Below, one piece after another: positions 26,443-35,854 of a stretch of DNA of 64,000 nucleotides. Below the pieces are notes generated by a model. The model worked only from the letters and a program-made list of their open reading frames with translations, did no database searches and was not told where the DNA came from. The DNA is from Bryobacterales bacterium (GTDB taxonomy: Bacteria; Acidobacteriota; Terriglobia; Bryobacterales; Bryobacteraceae): assembly GCA_020854055.1 (NCBI GenBank), contig JADZGD010000129.1:1-64000 (forward strand), read 5' to 3'. Position 1 is the stretch's first letter, and each line of letters begins with the position of its first letter. A program made the position numbers and the translations under genes.

Positions 26443-26787
26443 ATGACATCCGGCCTGACACGATTCATACTGTGGGACTATCCGCGCGCCGGGTGGCAGT
26501 ATGACATCATGGTGGGACTCATTCTGCTGTTCATCTTTGTGACCCCCCGTGAGTTCTTCCGCGACCAGCCGCGCTCCAACGCCGTGAGGGTACTGGCGCC
26601 GGAGCATGGCATCGCCGAGTACTGGGTGGAGCCGGCGGCACTGGCGGGATTGTCCGAAGGCCAGCGCTGGTCCCGCACCACCGAGTTGATCAGACAGCGT
26701 TTTGGCCGGAAGCAGGTCGTTCGCCTGGAACCCATTTTCAATGAGGAGCAGGAGATCCGCGGCTACATCGCCTACACCAAGCCGTGA
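26443..26787 (+). CDS. Small membrane-anchored protein, unknown function
   Basis: A 114-aa protein I do not recognise. It has one clear membrane segment (DIMVGLILLFIFVTP, about 24-38), then a soluble domain of about 75 residues with VEPAALAGLSEGQRWS and RFGRKQVVRLEPIF. Its stop overlaps the GTG start of the LolA-like gene by four bases (GTGA), so the two are translationally coupled and probably act together in envelope biogenesis. It opens with a predicted leaderless start. Likely restricted to Acidobacteriota, but I cannot verify that. Confidence 0.75.
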   Translation: MTSGLTRFILWDYPRAGWQYDIMVGLILLFIFVTPREFFRDQPRSNAVRVLAPEHGIAEYWVEPAALAGLSEGQRWSRTTELIRQRFGRKQVVRLEPIFNEEQEIRGYIAYTKP

Positions 26788-27485
26788 TCCGTTTGGCAGC
26801 TTCGATGCGAACCCTAACGAAGTTATTTGTCCTGCTCTCGATGCCCGCCCTGGCCGCGGCGGCTCCGGAATTGAGCGCGGTGTTGCAGCGGATGGACGCG
26901 GCGGCCCGTTCTTTCAGGAACCTCTCGGCGCAGGTTACCTGGGTCACCTTCACGGCGATTGTCAAGGACAAGTCGGTTGAAACCGGCAGCATCCTGGTGA
27001 ACAAACCGAAACCCCACTCGGCGGAATTTCTGATCGAGTTTACCGAGCCGAGCCCGAAGAAGATTTCGTTCCGCAAGCGCCAGTTCCGCATCTATTACCC
27101 GAAGCTGAATACGGTCCAGATCTATGACCTTGGCAAACAGGGAAAACTGATCGACCAGTTCCTGGTTCTGGGTTTTGGAACGTCCGGCAAGGAGTTGACC
27201 GACAACTACCAGGTCCAGGTGGCGGGCGAGGAAACAATCAACGGGCAGAAGGCTACCAAGCTGGAGTTGATTCCGAAGTCCAAGAGCGCCCGCGAACAGG
27301 TCAACAAAGTGGAGTTATGGATTGCCGAATCGGGCGGCTACCCATTGCAGCAGAAGGTTTTTCAGCCCTCCGGCGATTACCGGGAGGCGACCTATTCGGA
27401 CATCAAGTTGAACCTGGCGCTCCAGCCCGATGCACTCAGTCTCCATTTGCCCGCCGGGGTGACGACCGAGTATCCGGGCCGGTGA
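26784..27485 (+). CDS. LolA-like outer membrane lipoprotein carrier protein
   Basis: A 233-aa predicted periplasmic protein of the LolA/LolB fold, which shuttles lipoproteins or other lipids across the periplasm. Signal peptide in residues 8-27 (MRTLTKLFVLLSMPALAAAA), then a beta-rich domain with helical LSAVLQRMDAAARSF opening, VNKPKPHSAEFLIEF, FRIYYPKLNTVQIYDLG and LELIPKSKSAREQVNKVELWI. These match the LolA pattern (RF-x-Q-x2-Y and LxLxPK). Start GTG at 26784 overlaps the preceding stop; ATG at 26805, directly before the signal peptide, is the alternative. The acyltransferase gene follows after 13 bp. Confidence 0.82.
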   Translation: MIRLAASMRTLTKLFVLLSMPALAAAAPELSAVLQRMDAAARSFRNLSAQVTWVTFTAIVKDKSVETGSILVNKPKPHSAEFLIEFTEPSPKKISFRKRQFRIYYPKLNTVQIYDLGKQGKLIDQFLVLGFGTSGKELTDNYQVQVAGEETINGQKATKLELIPKSKSAREQVNKVELWIAESGGYPLQQKVFQPSGDYREATYSDIKLNLALQPDALSLHLPAGVTTEYPGR

Positions 27486-27498
27486 GCGGCGATTTGCA

Positions 27499-28587
27499 AT
27501 GACAGGCAGGAAAAAAAGTTCCAGCGCCCGGCTTCCGTTCCTCGACTGGACGCGAGGCGCGGCCGCGCTAGTGATGTTGCAGGGGCACGTATTCCACTCG
27601 TTTGCGCGCAACGACGCCCGGGGTGACAGCCCTTACGTGCTTTCCCAGTTTGTGGGCGGCGAAGCGCCGGCAGTCTTTCTGTTCCTCACCGGCATTACGC
27701 TGGGATTTCTGATGGCGAGCCGCGAGCGCCAGGGACTCACGCCGTTCGCACGGTGGTGGGCGGCGGCCCGGCGCGCATTTTACTTATTGGGCCTGGCCGC
27801 GGCGTTCCGCATCCAAATGTGGCTGTTTGCATGGCCGGCTCCGTGGACGGACCTGCTGAAGGTGGACGTTCTCAATTGCATGGGTGTCACCATCCTGCTG
27901 GCGTCGGCGCTGGCGATCTTTCCGATGATGGACCGGGCCAGGCATGCGGCAGTGCTGGGATTGGCGATCACGTTCGCTGCGCCGGTCATATCACAGATCG
28001 ATTGGACGGGCGTGCCCGCAATCGTTCGAGACTACATCGTACCCAACAAGAACCTGTTCAGCCTGTTTCCATGGTCGGCCTTTATCGTATTCGGGTTGAG
28101 TGCCGGGACGATCATCCGCATCGCCGGGACGGAACGGCTGGACCGGGTGATGCAATGGTCGGCGATGCTTGGCGTGGGATTGATTTTCGCCGGGCAGTTC
28201 TTCTCGTCTTTCCCCTATTCGCTCTACTCGAAATCGGAATTCTGGCTGGACAGCCCGAACCTCACATTCCTCAAACTGGGCACGATGCTGTTGATTCTGG
28301 CCGCGGCATACCTGTGGAACACCGGAGACACGGGATGGAGTTGGGTGCGGCAGATCGGCACGACGAGCCTGCTGATTTACTGGGTACACATCGAACTGGT
28401 TTACGGACGCTGGTTCTGGTTCTGGAAGGAAAACCTGACGGCGGGCCAGTGCGCCGTGATCGCGGTGATCCTGATTCTGATGATGTTGGGGCTTTCCGTT
28501 CTGAGGACACGCAAGCGGAACTGGCAATGGCAGTCGCTACGACAGACCTTTGCGCCGCGTGAACTCGAGCGGGTATCGGGTGACTAA
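27499..28587 (+). CDS. Heparan-alpha-glucosaminide N-acetyltransferase-like membrane acyltransferase (DUF1624)
   Basis: A 362-aa protein with about ten membrane helices. The opening LPFLDWTRGAAALVMLQGHVFHSF matches the HGSNAT/DUF1624 signature (LDxxRGxxxxxMxxxH) with the membrane-embedded His that carries the acyl group across the membrane. Further matches are APAVFLFLTGITLGFL and FSLFPWSAFIVFGLSAG. Such proteins acetylate envelope glycans using cytoplasmic acetyl-CoA. It lies 13 bp after the LolA-like gene, so the three genes from 26443 look like one envelope-related operon. The acceptor is unknown. Confidence 0.85.
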   Translation: MTGRKKSSSARLPFLDWTRGAAALVMLQGHVFHSFARNDARGDSPYVLSQFVGGEAPAVFLFLTGITLGFLMASRERQGLTPFARWWAAARRAFYLLGLAAAFRIQMWLFAWPAPWTDLLKVDVLNCMGVTILLASALAIFPMMDRARHAAVLGLAITFAAPVISQIDWTGVPAIVRDYIVPNKNLFSLFPWSAFIVFGLSAGTIIRIAGTERLDRVMQWSAMLGVGLIFAGQFFSSFPYSLYSKSEFWLDSPNLTFLKLGTMLLILAAAYLWNTGDTGWSWVRQIGTTSLLIYWVHIELVYGRWFWFWKENLTAGQCAVIAVILILMMLGLSVLRTRKRNWQWQSLRQTFAPRELERVSGD

Positions 28588-28641
28588 GCCAGGCCTGATT
28601 GTGAAACAAAAACAAACTGAAATCATTAGCTTTTCTTGTTG

Positions 28642-28671
28642 TTGATTTCTTCCACCTTCGTTCGATATACT
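28642..28671 (+). promoter_or_regulatory. Sigma70-type promoter of the GH42-like operon
   Basis: TTGATT (28642-28647), an 18-bp spacer, and TATACT (28666-28671) in an AT-rich island. The predicted start is near 28678, with GGAGA shortly before the ATG at 28697. Confidence 0.55.
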
Positions 28672-28696
28672 CCCGGCAGACTTCTTCGGAGAATTT

Positions 28697-31258
28697 ATGA
28701 AAGCCATAGCCCTAGTTTTGCTCGGCGCCTGGAGTTTGCCGGGCGCCGAACTGATCCTCCCCGGCACCGCGTTTGAGCGCGACCAGACCATCGATGTCGT
28801 CTACCGGATGCCGGCGCAGGCCACCGGAAGCGGCGCACTCCAAGTGCGTTGGACCGACGTTTTTGGGCGGGTGGTGGAGGACCGCAGAATTCCGATCCAA
28901 CTGACCGACGAGAACGAGATCAGATTCCCGCTCGATTTGCGCCACGCGATCTCGATGCGCAACCAGGTGGAAGCTCACCTGGCTCTTGATGGGGTAAATA
29001 AGAAGGGTGTGGCAGACCACCGGGACGACCGCGCCACGGCATCGTTCCTTGCCAAGCCGGATGCCAGATGGTGGGATTACGCCATCATGATGTGGCAGCC
29101 GCACAGCGCGGCGCAGGCGGCCAAACTGGAGGAGGCGGGCATCAATGGCGGCCAGTTCGGCGGGCGCATGAAGAAACTGCCGGACTTCCTGTTGGATAAC
29201 GATCTGCGCTGGTATGCGGAGAACATCGCGACGGATTTCTACTCGGAGTACCACCGTTATCGGGCAGACCGGCCGGTGAACTACTCTTTTCTGCAGGCGA
29301 AGGCTCTCTACAAGAAAGACCCGAACAGCCTGGAGCCGTTCAAGCGGCACCCCAGTTTTTCCGACGCTCACTGGCGGAGGAAGATCCACGACCGTCTTCA
29401 GGATGTGGCGCGATTCTATAGCCCGTACCGGCCCTACTTCTATGACCTGGGCGATGAAAGCGGCATCGCCGACCTGGCGGCCTTCTGGGATTTCGACTTT
29501 TCCGACCACTCGCTCGACGCGATGCGCCGGTGGCTCAAGCAGCGCTACGGCACGCTGGCGGCGTTGAACCACCAGTGGGGATCGCAGTTCGACGATTGGA
29601 ATCTGGTAATTCCGGATACCACCAATGCGGCCATGGCGCGCGCGGACGGCAATTACTCCTCCTGGGCGGACATGAAGGAGTGGATGGATATTGCCTATGC
29701 CGGCGCGCTGAAGATGGGCAACGATGCGATCCGCGAGATCGATCCGACGGCGCTGGTGGGCATCGCCGGCGGGCAGATGCCGGGATGGGGCGGTTATGAT
29801 TACTGGCGGATCACGCAGGCCCTTACGGCCGTGGAGCCCTACGACATCGGGAACAATATCGAGATCATCCGTTCGCTGAAGCCGGAAATGGCGGTGATGA
29901 CCACCTCGTTCGCACGCGGCGACCGGGAGAAGCAGCGGGTGTGGTACGAACTGCTGCACGGCAACCGCGGATTGATTCTGTGGGACGACCGGCACGAATA
30001 CATCGGGCGTGACGGCACGCCGGGGCCGCGCGCCGCGGAGACGGCCCCTTATTACAACGAGATCCGGTCGGGTTTAGGCGCGTTGTTGATCAACAGCCGG
30101 CGCGAAGCGGACCCGATTGCGATTCACTACTCGCAGGCCAGCATGCGCACGGAGTGGATGATTGCGCAGAAACCGAAGGGGACGGCGTGGGTCAACCGCA
30201 ACTCGGCCACGGAACGCAACGACAGCCAGTTTCTGCGGCTGCGCGAGTCCTGGTGCAGGCTGATTGAAGACCAGAGCCTGCAGTACAATTTCGTGGCGTA
30301 TGCGCAAGTAGAGCAGGGCGAACTTTCGCGGCGGGGGTACAAGGTGCTGGTGCTTCCCCGCTCCAGTTCGCTTTCGGAGGCCGAAGCCAGCCAAATCCGG
30401 GCGTTCGTCGAGCAGGGCGGCACACTGCTCACCGACGCAGAGCCGGGTATTTACGACGAGCACTCGCGGCGGCTGGAAACGGGCCGGCTGCGGGACCTGT
30501 TCAGCGGGCTGGCGGGCGGTCCGGTGGCGGAGAAGAGCGTTGGCAAGGGGCGGGTAGTGTTGATCGGCCTGGACCTGGTGGACTACCATCAGCAGCGGCT
30601 GATGCACAAAGAACAGGCCACCTGGCAGGCGGTGAACAAGCTGCTCAACCAGGCCGGGGTGAAGCCGCGGTTCGCGGCTCTCGACGCGGCAGGCATGCCG
30701 GTGGTAGGCGTGGAGGTCCAACGATTTGCCAATGGCGGCGCGCAGTTGGTGGCGTTGATGTCGAACCCGCAGATGCGGGTGCAAGAGCTTGGGCCGCCGG
30801 AATTCCGTTCCAACGAACGCTTTGAGAAGCCGGTGAAGCTGACGCTCTCGCTGCCGCACGCGATGTATGTCACCGACGTTCGCAGCGGCAAGAGCTGGGG
30901 ACGGGTGAAGCAGTTGCCGGTGGAGATGGATCCCTTTGAGCCGTCGCTGTTTCTGGCGACCGAGACCGAGCCGCCGCGGCTGCAGGTTTCAGCGCCGGCG
31001 CGGGCCGCGCGCGGTTCGGTTGCGGCCATCGGCCTTGGCTTTGACGGCCCATCCGCATTGGCCGCGGACGTGTTCCACGTCGAGGTGACCGATCCGGCAG
31101 GCAAAGCGGTCCGCTACTATTCGAAAAACATTCTTGCGCGGCAGGCGGCGGCCTACAATCTGCCTCTGGCGGTGAATGATGCGTCCGGCGTTTGGAAGGT
31201 CCGGGTGAAAGACGCCGCTACGGGCCAGGCGGCCGGTTTCGAGATGGAGGTCTATTGA
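28697..31258 (+). CDS. Exported GH42-like beta-galactosidase-type protein
   Basis: An 853-aa exported protein. After the signal peptide (MKAIALVLLGAWSLPGA) comes a beta-sandwich (to about 110), a TIM-barrel-like region (about 125-450), then a Rossmann-like domain (about 520-650) with VLVLPRSSSLSEAEASQIRA and FVEQGGTLL, characteristic of the GH42 trimerisation domain, and a C-terminal beta domain. FYDLGDESG with E254 fits the GH42 acid/base position (N/D-E-x-G). The expected nucleophile Glu is not obvious; the corresponding area contains WYELLHGNRGLILWDD. First gene of a tight three-gene operon with its own promoter. Action on a galactoside or other glycan is inferred. Confidence 0.83.
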   Translation: MKAIALVLLGAWSLPGAELILPGTAFERDQTIDVVYRMPAQATGSGALQVRWTDVFGRVVEDRRIPIQLTDENEIRFPLDLRHAISMRNQVEAHLALDGVNKKGVADHRDDRATASFLAKPDARWWDYAIMMWQPHSAAQAAKLEEAGINGGQFGGRMKKLPDFLLDNDLRWYAENIATDFYSEYHRYRADRPVNYSFLQAKALYKKDPNSLEPFKRHPSFSDAHWRRKIHDRLQDVARFYSPYRPYFYDLGDESGIADLAAFWDFDFSDHSLDAMRRWLKQRYGTLAALNHQWGSQFDDWNLVIPDTTNAAMARADGNYSSWADMKEWMDIAYAGALKMGNDAIREIDPTALVGIAGGQMPGWGGYDYWRITQALTAVEPYDIGNNIEIIRSLKPEMAVMTTSFARGDREKQRVWYELLHGNRGLILWDDRHEYIGRDGTPGPRAAETAPYYNEIRSGLGALLINSRREADPIAIHYSQASMRTEWMIAQKPKGTAWVNRNSATERNDSQFLRLRESWCRLIEDQSLQYNFVAYAQVEQGELSRRGYKVLVLPRSSSLSEAEASQIRAFVEQGGTLLTDAEPGIYDEHSRRLETGRLRDLFSGLAGGPVAEKSVGKGRVVLIGLDLVDYHQQRLMHKEQATWQAVNKLLNQAGVKPRFAALDAAGMPVVGVEVQRFANGGAQLVALMSNPQMRVQELGPPEFRSNERFEKPVKLTLSLPHAMYVTDVRSGKSWGRVKQLPVEMDPFEPSLFLATETEPPRLQVSAPARAARGSVAAIGLGFDGPSALAADVFHVEVTDPAGKAVRYYSKNILARQAAAYNLPLAVNDASGVWKVRVKDAATGQAAGFEMEVY

Positions 31259-31260
31259 TC

Positions 31261-33078
31261 ATGCCCGTCCGGCGGCTGGCAGGGTTCGGCCTGTTGCTGG
31301 TTTCCGTTTCCCTCCAGGCTTCGATTGAAGCCTGGCCCGAGTACCTGCGAACCGATCCCGCGGGCGAGGCAGTGGCGGCGGACCGTTCCGCGGCAGAACC
31401 GGGAGCGCGTTCGGTTGCGCTTCGCGCCGCGCGCAACGGTTACGTTTCGTTTCAGGTGGTGGCGCGGCCCGGCCGGCGCGGGCCTTACTCGCTATCGTTC
31501 GAGTGGAGCGGTAAGGCAGCACTGGAAGCCACTGTTTTCCGCGAGTGGTTCCACCGGGGAGCCAGACAGGCGGGGGATTATCCGGATGCGCTGGTACCGG
31601 TGAAGCTACCCTACCACTCCGAATTTCCCGAGCCGGACAACAAGATCGCCGATCAGAAGGTGCAGCCGTTCTGGGTGGACGTGTGGGTGCCAAAGCCGGC
31701 TGCGCCGGGCGTCTATCGGGGCGTGGTGACGCTTCGCAGCGGCGGCGGGAAGGAAGAGCTACCGGTTGCGATCACGGTACTGGCGGCCACGGTTCCCGAT
31801 GAAGACGTAATCCGAATGGACCACAACTCTTACGGATCGTCCTGGCTGGCATCCGGCTATCCCGGCCTGGTGAAGCGGACGGCGGGCGATTTTTTTGATA
31901 GCGTCGCGTTCTACCGCCTGATCCACGCCTACCACCGCATTTTTTACGAACACCGCGGCATCTTCCATCAACTGGGATATGGCCATGCGGGAAAGGTAGG
32001 ACCGGAGTTCGCACCGGAGGTTGAAGGGACGGGGCGCGCGAGACACGTGGCCAGTTGGACGCGGTTCGACCGCCATTACGGACCGCTGCTGGACGGCAGC
32101 GCGTTTGCCGGCACGCGGCGGGGGCCGTCGCCGATTCCGTTCATGTACCTGCCGATCAATCCGGAGTGGCCGGCATCGTTTGTGAACTGGGGCGAACCCG
32201 GCTACGAGGCGGAGTTTGTCAACGTGGTGTCGGAAATGGAGCGGCATTTCCGTGAGAAGGGTTGGACACACACCTCGTACGAAATGTTTTTCAATCACAA
32301 GAAGCGTTACAAGGGTTTCCCTTGGGATGGCGACGAGGTGCGCTTCAAAAAAGACGACACGTTCTTCCGCGAGTACCGGCGGCTGCTGGATAAAGCGATG
32401 CCCGCCGGTTCTCCGGTGCGCATACTCTACCGGGCCGACGTCAGTTGGGATACCGAGCGGCAGGCGCGCGAGATGGCGGGCGTGATCAACATGTGGGTTT
32501 GCGGGGCGGAACCCCTGGCGTGGCTGCCGGAAACGGCCCGGCTGCTCAAGAGCCGCAACGAGGTGGTCTGGATCTATGGCGGAACGCCCACGGTCTACAA
32601 GCCGTCCGAGGAGATCAGCATGATGGCGCTGCGCCCGTGGATGCTGGGTGTTGGCGGGTTTGTGCACTGGCTGGCTACTTCTCCGGGACGCGACCCATGG
32701 TTCCAGTTTTCCGGCGGCGCGACGGGGCTGGTTTATCCAGGCGAGCGCTTCGGCATCGAGGAGCCGATTCCCGGCATCCGGCTTAAACTGCAACGCAACG
32801 TCCTGCAGGACCTGGCGCTCGCTCAAGAGCTGTCGGCGAGGTGGAGCCTGGAAACGGTACAGGCCGGGATCGTGGAACGCTACAACCACTCACGACCGGC
32901 CGACTGGTGGATGAACCGGCCGCCGATGGCAGACCGTCCGGTACTTGAACTGAACAATGCAGACTTCGGGCCGGAGACGATGAAGATCGCCCGGCGGATG
33001 GCGGCCGATGTCGCGGCCGGGAGTTGGAGGCCGGCGCATGACTACATTCTTCAACTGGCTTCGGAGGTGGCGCAATGA
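31261..33078 (+). CDS. Exported DUF4091-family protein, probable glycoside hydrolase
   Basis: A 605-aa exported protein (MPVRRLAGFGLLLVSVSLQA signal). An N-terminal beta-sandwich (about 60-180, with PGVYRGVVTLRSGGG) is followed by a TIM-barrel-like region with FMYLPINPEWPASF, YEMFFNHKKRY and WVCGAEPLAWLP, and a last part containing WIYGGTPTVYKPSEE and LRPWMLGVGGFVHWLA. This order resembles DUF4091 proteins, which are related to clan-A glycosidases. The ATG at 31261 is two bases after the preceding stop. The GH42-like gene upstream and the small exported gene downstream are in the same operon. Confidence 0.8.
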   Translation: MPVRRLAGFGLLLVSVSLQASIEAWPEYLRTDPAGEAVAADRSAAEPGARSVALRAARNGYVSFQVVARPGRRGPYSLSFEWSGKAALEATVFREWFHRGARQAGDYPDALVPVKLPYHSEFPEPDNKIADQKVQPFWVDVWVPKPAAPGVYRGVVTLRSGGGKEELPVAITVLAATVPDEDVIRMDHNSYGSSWLASGYPGLVKRTAGDFFDSVAFYRLIHAYHRIFYEHRGIFHQLGYGHAGKVGPEFAPEVEGTGRARHVASWTRFDRHYGPLLDGSAFAGTRRGPSPIPFMYLPINPEWPASFVNWGEPGYEAEFVNVVSEMERHFREKGWTHTSYEMFFNHKKRYKGFPWDGDEVRFKKDDTFFREYRRLLDKAMPAGSPVRILYRADVSWDTERQAREMAGVINMWVCGAEPLAWLPETARLLKSRNEVVWIYGGTPTVYKPSEEISMMALRPWMLGVGGFVHWLATSPGRDPWFQFSGGATGLVYPGERFGIEEPIPGIRLKLQRNVLQDLALAQELSARWSLETVQAGIVERYNHSRPADWWMNRPPMADRPVLELNNADFGPETMKIARRMAADVAAGSWRPAHDYILQLASEVAQ

Positions 33079-33668
33079 AGCGGCGCGACGCGAAACATTT
33101 CCGTTATGTCTTGTTTTTATGGCTGGCAGCCGGCGCGGCGGCCCAAAGCCCGCGCGGGATGGACGAGTTGAAAAAGAGCCTGGATGAAGTGGCGCGAACG
33201 GGCTCCGTGATGGTGGATGGCGACGTCTGCCAGCGCATCACCACCGAGCGGGCCAAAGAGTACATGGTGAAGAAAGACCCGCGCGACCGCTGGATTGACG
33301 GCGACAACTTCGACGTCAACGCCGAGCCTTACATCCAGACGAAGAAGACTCTGATGCGGCTGGCGCGGCTGGTGGACTTCCCCTGCGACGTGAACCTGTG
33401 GATGCCGCTCGATAACATTGCCGGCCAGGTACAGGTGGTGATCCGGAACGTCAACGAGATGAGCCAGTTCTGGCGATTCGGCCAGCTTCATCAACCAATG
33501 CCGCCCGAGATGAAGCAGGTGCTGGCGAGCGGCGAGCGCCTGGCAGTGATACGCCGTCCGGGCATGGTTTCCGTGCTGGCGCCGGTACGCAACAGCCTGG
33601 GCGATACGGTGGGCCTGCTGGAAGTGGTAGCCCAGATGACGCCGGACGCGCACGAAAATGTGAAGTAG
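33075..33668 (+). CDS. Small exported protein, Cache-like domain possible
   Basis: A 197-aa protein with a signal peptide (cleavage near AAGAAAQ) and no recognised family. The predicted mixed alpha/beta fold ends with [22 protein letters not shown], reminiscent of the last strands of a single Cache/PAS-type sensor domain; [21 protein letters not shown] lies near its start. It contains two Cys (VDGDVCQ and VDFPCD) that could form a disulfide. ATGA overlap with the DUF4091 gene indicates translational coupling, so it probably serves the same pathway, perhaps as a ligand-binding accessory. Function unknown. Confidence 0.65.
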   Translation: MKRRDAKHFRYVLFLWLAAGAAAQSPRGMDELKKSLDEVARTGSVMVDGDVCQRITTERAKEYMVKKDPRDRWIDGDNFDVNAEPYIQTKKTLMRLARLVDFPCDVNLWMPLDNIAGQVQVVIRNVNEMSQFWRFGQLHQPMPPEMKQVLASGERLAVIRRPGMVSVLAPVRNSLGDTVGLLEVVAQMTPDAHENVK

Positions 33669-33721
33669 CCCCAGCGTGGAACCTCGCTGCGAAGCGCCCG
33701 GGCGTGGGGGAGAATAGGGAG

Positions 33722-35362
33722 ATGGCATCCCACGCCGGCCAACCGGCAACCCCGGATATTCTGGTCAACCTGCCGCGGCTGATTTCGGCTTATTACACGG
33801 AGAAGCCCGACTGCGCGGTACCCGCACAGCGCGTTTCCTTTGGCACGTCGGGGCACCGCGGCTCATCGCTGCGGCTGTCGTTTAACGAAGACCACATTCT
33901 CGCCGTCACACAGGCAATCTGTGAACACCGGACGGCGGAGGGCGTGGACGGGCCGCTGTTTCTGGGCATCGACACACACGCGTTATCGGAGCCGGCGCGC
34001 ATTTCCGCGCTCGAGGTGCTGGCGGCCAACGGCGTCACGGTAATGATCGACAGCGACGATGGCTACACGCCCACGCCGGCCGTCTCCCATGCCATTCTGA
34101 GTTACAACGAGGGGCGAACCAAGGGCCTGGCTGATGGGATCGTCATCACGCCGTCGCACAACCCACCCGAAGATGGCGGATTCAAGTACAATCCGCCGAA
34201 TGGCGGTCCGGCGGACACCGGCACCACCAAGTGGGTGGAAAATCGCGCCAACGAATTGCTGCGCGCCAAGCTCGCCGGCGTGAAGCGGGTTTCCTACGCC
34301 GCGGCGCTGGCTTCCGGCACCACGCATCGCCACGATTATGTCAGCGAGTATACCGGCGGTTTGCCGGCGGTGGTGGATCTGGACATCATCCGGGCCTCGG
34401 GGCTTCGCATCGGCGCCGATCCGCTAGGCGGAGCGGGGGTAGCCTACTGGGGACGCATCGCCTCCACTTATCATCTGGACCTGACGCTGTTTCACACCGA
34501 TGTCGATCCGACGTTCCGCTTTATGACACTGGATTGGGACGGGCGCATCCGGATGGACTGCTCATCGCCATACGCCATGGCCGGCCTGATCGGGTTGAAA
34601 GACCGTTTCGACATCGCGTTCGCCAACGACACCGACCACGACCGGCACGGAATTGTAACGCCGGGAGCGGGGCTGATGAACCCGAACCACTACCTGGCGG
34701 TGGCCATTTCCTACCTCTACAACGAACGGCCGGATTGGCCGGCCGGCGCGGGAGTGGGCAAGACCGTGGTATCGAGCAGCATGATCGATCGCGTCACGGC
34801 CAAGCTCGGGCGGCGCCTGGTGGAGGTGCCGGTGGGATTCAAGTGGTTCGTGGACGGCTTGTTTGACGGTTCGATCGGCTTTGGCGGAGAAGAGAGCGCG
34901 GGTGCGTCCTTTCTTCGGCGCGATGGCGGCGTCTGGAGCACGGACAAAGACGGCCTGATCCTCGGGTTGCTGGCAGCCGAGATCACCGCCAAACGCGGGC
35001 GTAACCCGGGTGAGATCTACGACCAGTTGACCGGAGAGTTCGGCGCGCCGGTCTATCAGCGGATTGATGCGCCGGCCGACGCGGCGACGCGGGCGCGGCT
35101 GGCGCGGCTGGCGCCCGAACAGGTAAAGGCTTCCGAGCTGGCGGGCGAAAAGATCGAGGCGATGCTGACCACGGCGCCAGGCAACGGAGCACCGATCGGC
35201 GGGCTGAAGGTGGTGGCTGCAAACGGCTGGTTCGCCGCCCGGCCATCGGGAACCGAAGATGTTTATAAGCTGTATGCGGAGAGTTTCCTGGGCATGGATC
35301 ACCTGAAGCGGATCCAGGACCAGGCGCGCGAGTTGCTGGCCGGGGTGCTGGCCGGCCGCTGA
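33722..35362 (+). CDS. pgm: Phosphoglucomutase (alpha-D-glucose phosphate-specific)
   Basis: Interconverts glucose-1-phosphate and glucose-6-phosphate, linking glycolysis with glycogen and nucleotide-sugar synthesis. The 546-aa length matches E. coli Pgm. [11 protein letters not shown], catalytic phosphoserine S145 in [11 protein letters not shown], the metal loop NDTDHDRHG, the sugar-binding [11 protein letters not shown] and the C-terminal phosphate-binding [12 protein letters not shown] are all present. GGGGGAG lies about ten bases before the ATG at 33722, which is preferred over a GTG at 33704. It converges with the HIT gene, with 6 bp between the stops. Fits metabolically with galT at 58623. 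Confidence 0.95.
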   Translation: MASHAGQPATPDILVNLPRLISAYYTEKPDCAVPAQRVSFGTSGHRGSSLRLSFNEDHILAVTQAICEHRTAEGVDGPLFLGIDTHALSEPARISALEVLAANGVTVMIDSDDGYTPTPAVSHAILSYNEGRTKGLADGIVITPSHNPPEDGGFKYNPPNGGPADTGTTKWVENRANELLRAKLAGVKRVSYAAALASGTTHRHDYVSEYTGGLPAVVDLDIIRASGLRIGADPLGGAGVAYWGRIASTYHLDLTLFHTDVDPTFRFMTLDWDGRIRMDCSSPYAMAGLIGLKDRFDIAFANDTDHDRHGIVTPGAGLMNPNHYLAVAISYLYNERPDWPAGAGVGKTVVSSSMIDRVTAKLGRRLVEVPVGFKWFVDGLFDGSIGFGGEESAGASFLRRDGGVWSTDKDGLILGLLAAEITAKRGRNPGEIYDQLTGEFGAPVYQRIDAPADAATRARLARLAPEQVKASELAGEKIEAMLTTAPGNGAPIGGLKVVAANGWFAARPSGTEDVYKLYAESFLGMDHLKRIQDQARELLAGVLAGR

Positions 35363-35368
35363 CCACCG

Positions 35369-35851
35369 TCAGAGGCTGAAAGCGTCTCGAACGCGACGCC
35401 AGGAGGCTTCGAGCGACTCGGGCAGAACCCGGGTTTCAGCCGTCGTGGTCATGAAGTTCGTGTCTCCGGTCCAGCGTGGAAGCACGTGCATGTGGATGTG
35501 TCCAGCCACGCCCGCGCCGGCGCTTTCACCGATATTCATTCCGAGGTTGAGCCCATCGGGCCGGTAGAGCGCGCGCAGCACGCGCTCAGCGCGGCGGGCG
35601 AGCCGCATCATCTCCATCACCGCCTCTTCCACGGCATCCTCCAGCCGTGCGGAGTGGGCATAGGGAGCAACCATCAAATGCCCGCAGGTGTAGGGAAAGC
35701 GGTTGAGCATCACAAAGCAGCGCTGGCCACGGAAGACGATCAGATGCTCCTCATCCCGATTGGCGGAAGGAAGATCGCAGAATATGCAGCCGCCGGGGCC
35801 ACCAGTCCGGGTGACGTACTGGTAGCGCCAGGGGCTGAACAGATAATCCAT
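35369..35851 (-). CDS. HIT-family (histidine triad) nucleotide hydrolase
   Basis: A 160-aa histidine-triad protein, predicted to hydrolyse or phosphorolyse dinucleoside polyphosphates or AMP-linked substrates. The triad motif HIHMHVLPRW is intact and is preceded by GLNLGMNIGESAGAGVAG. The N-terminal CIFCDLPSANRDEEHLI, with C-x-x-C, suggests the zinc site of the Ap4A-phosphorylase-like branch. PYTCGHLMVAPYAH is the conserved core. It lies 3 bp after the HU gene on the same strand, so it is probably co-transcribed with it. Confidence 0.92.
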   Translation of the reverse strand: MDYLFSPWRYQYVTRTGGPGGCIFCDLPSANRDEEHLIVFRGQRCFVMLNRFPYTCGHLMVAPYAHSARLEDAVEEAVMEMMRLARRAERVLRALYRPDGLNLGMNIGESAGAGVAGHIHMHVLPRWTGDTNFMTTTAETRVLPESLEASWRRVRDAFSL

Positions 35852-35854
35852 GGG

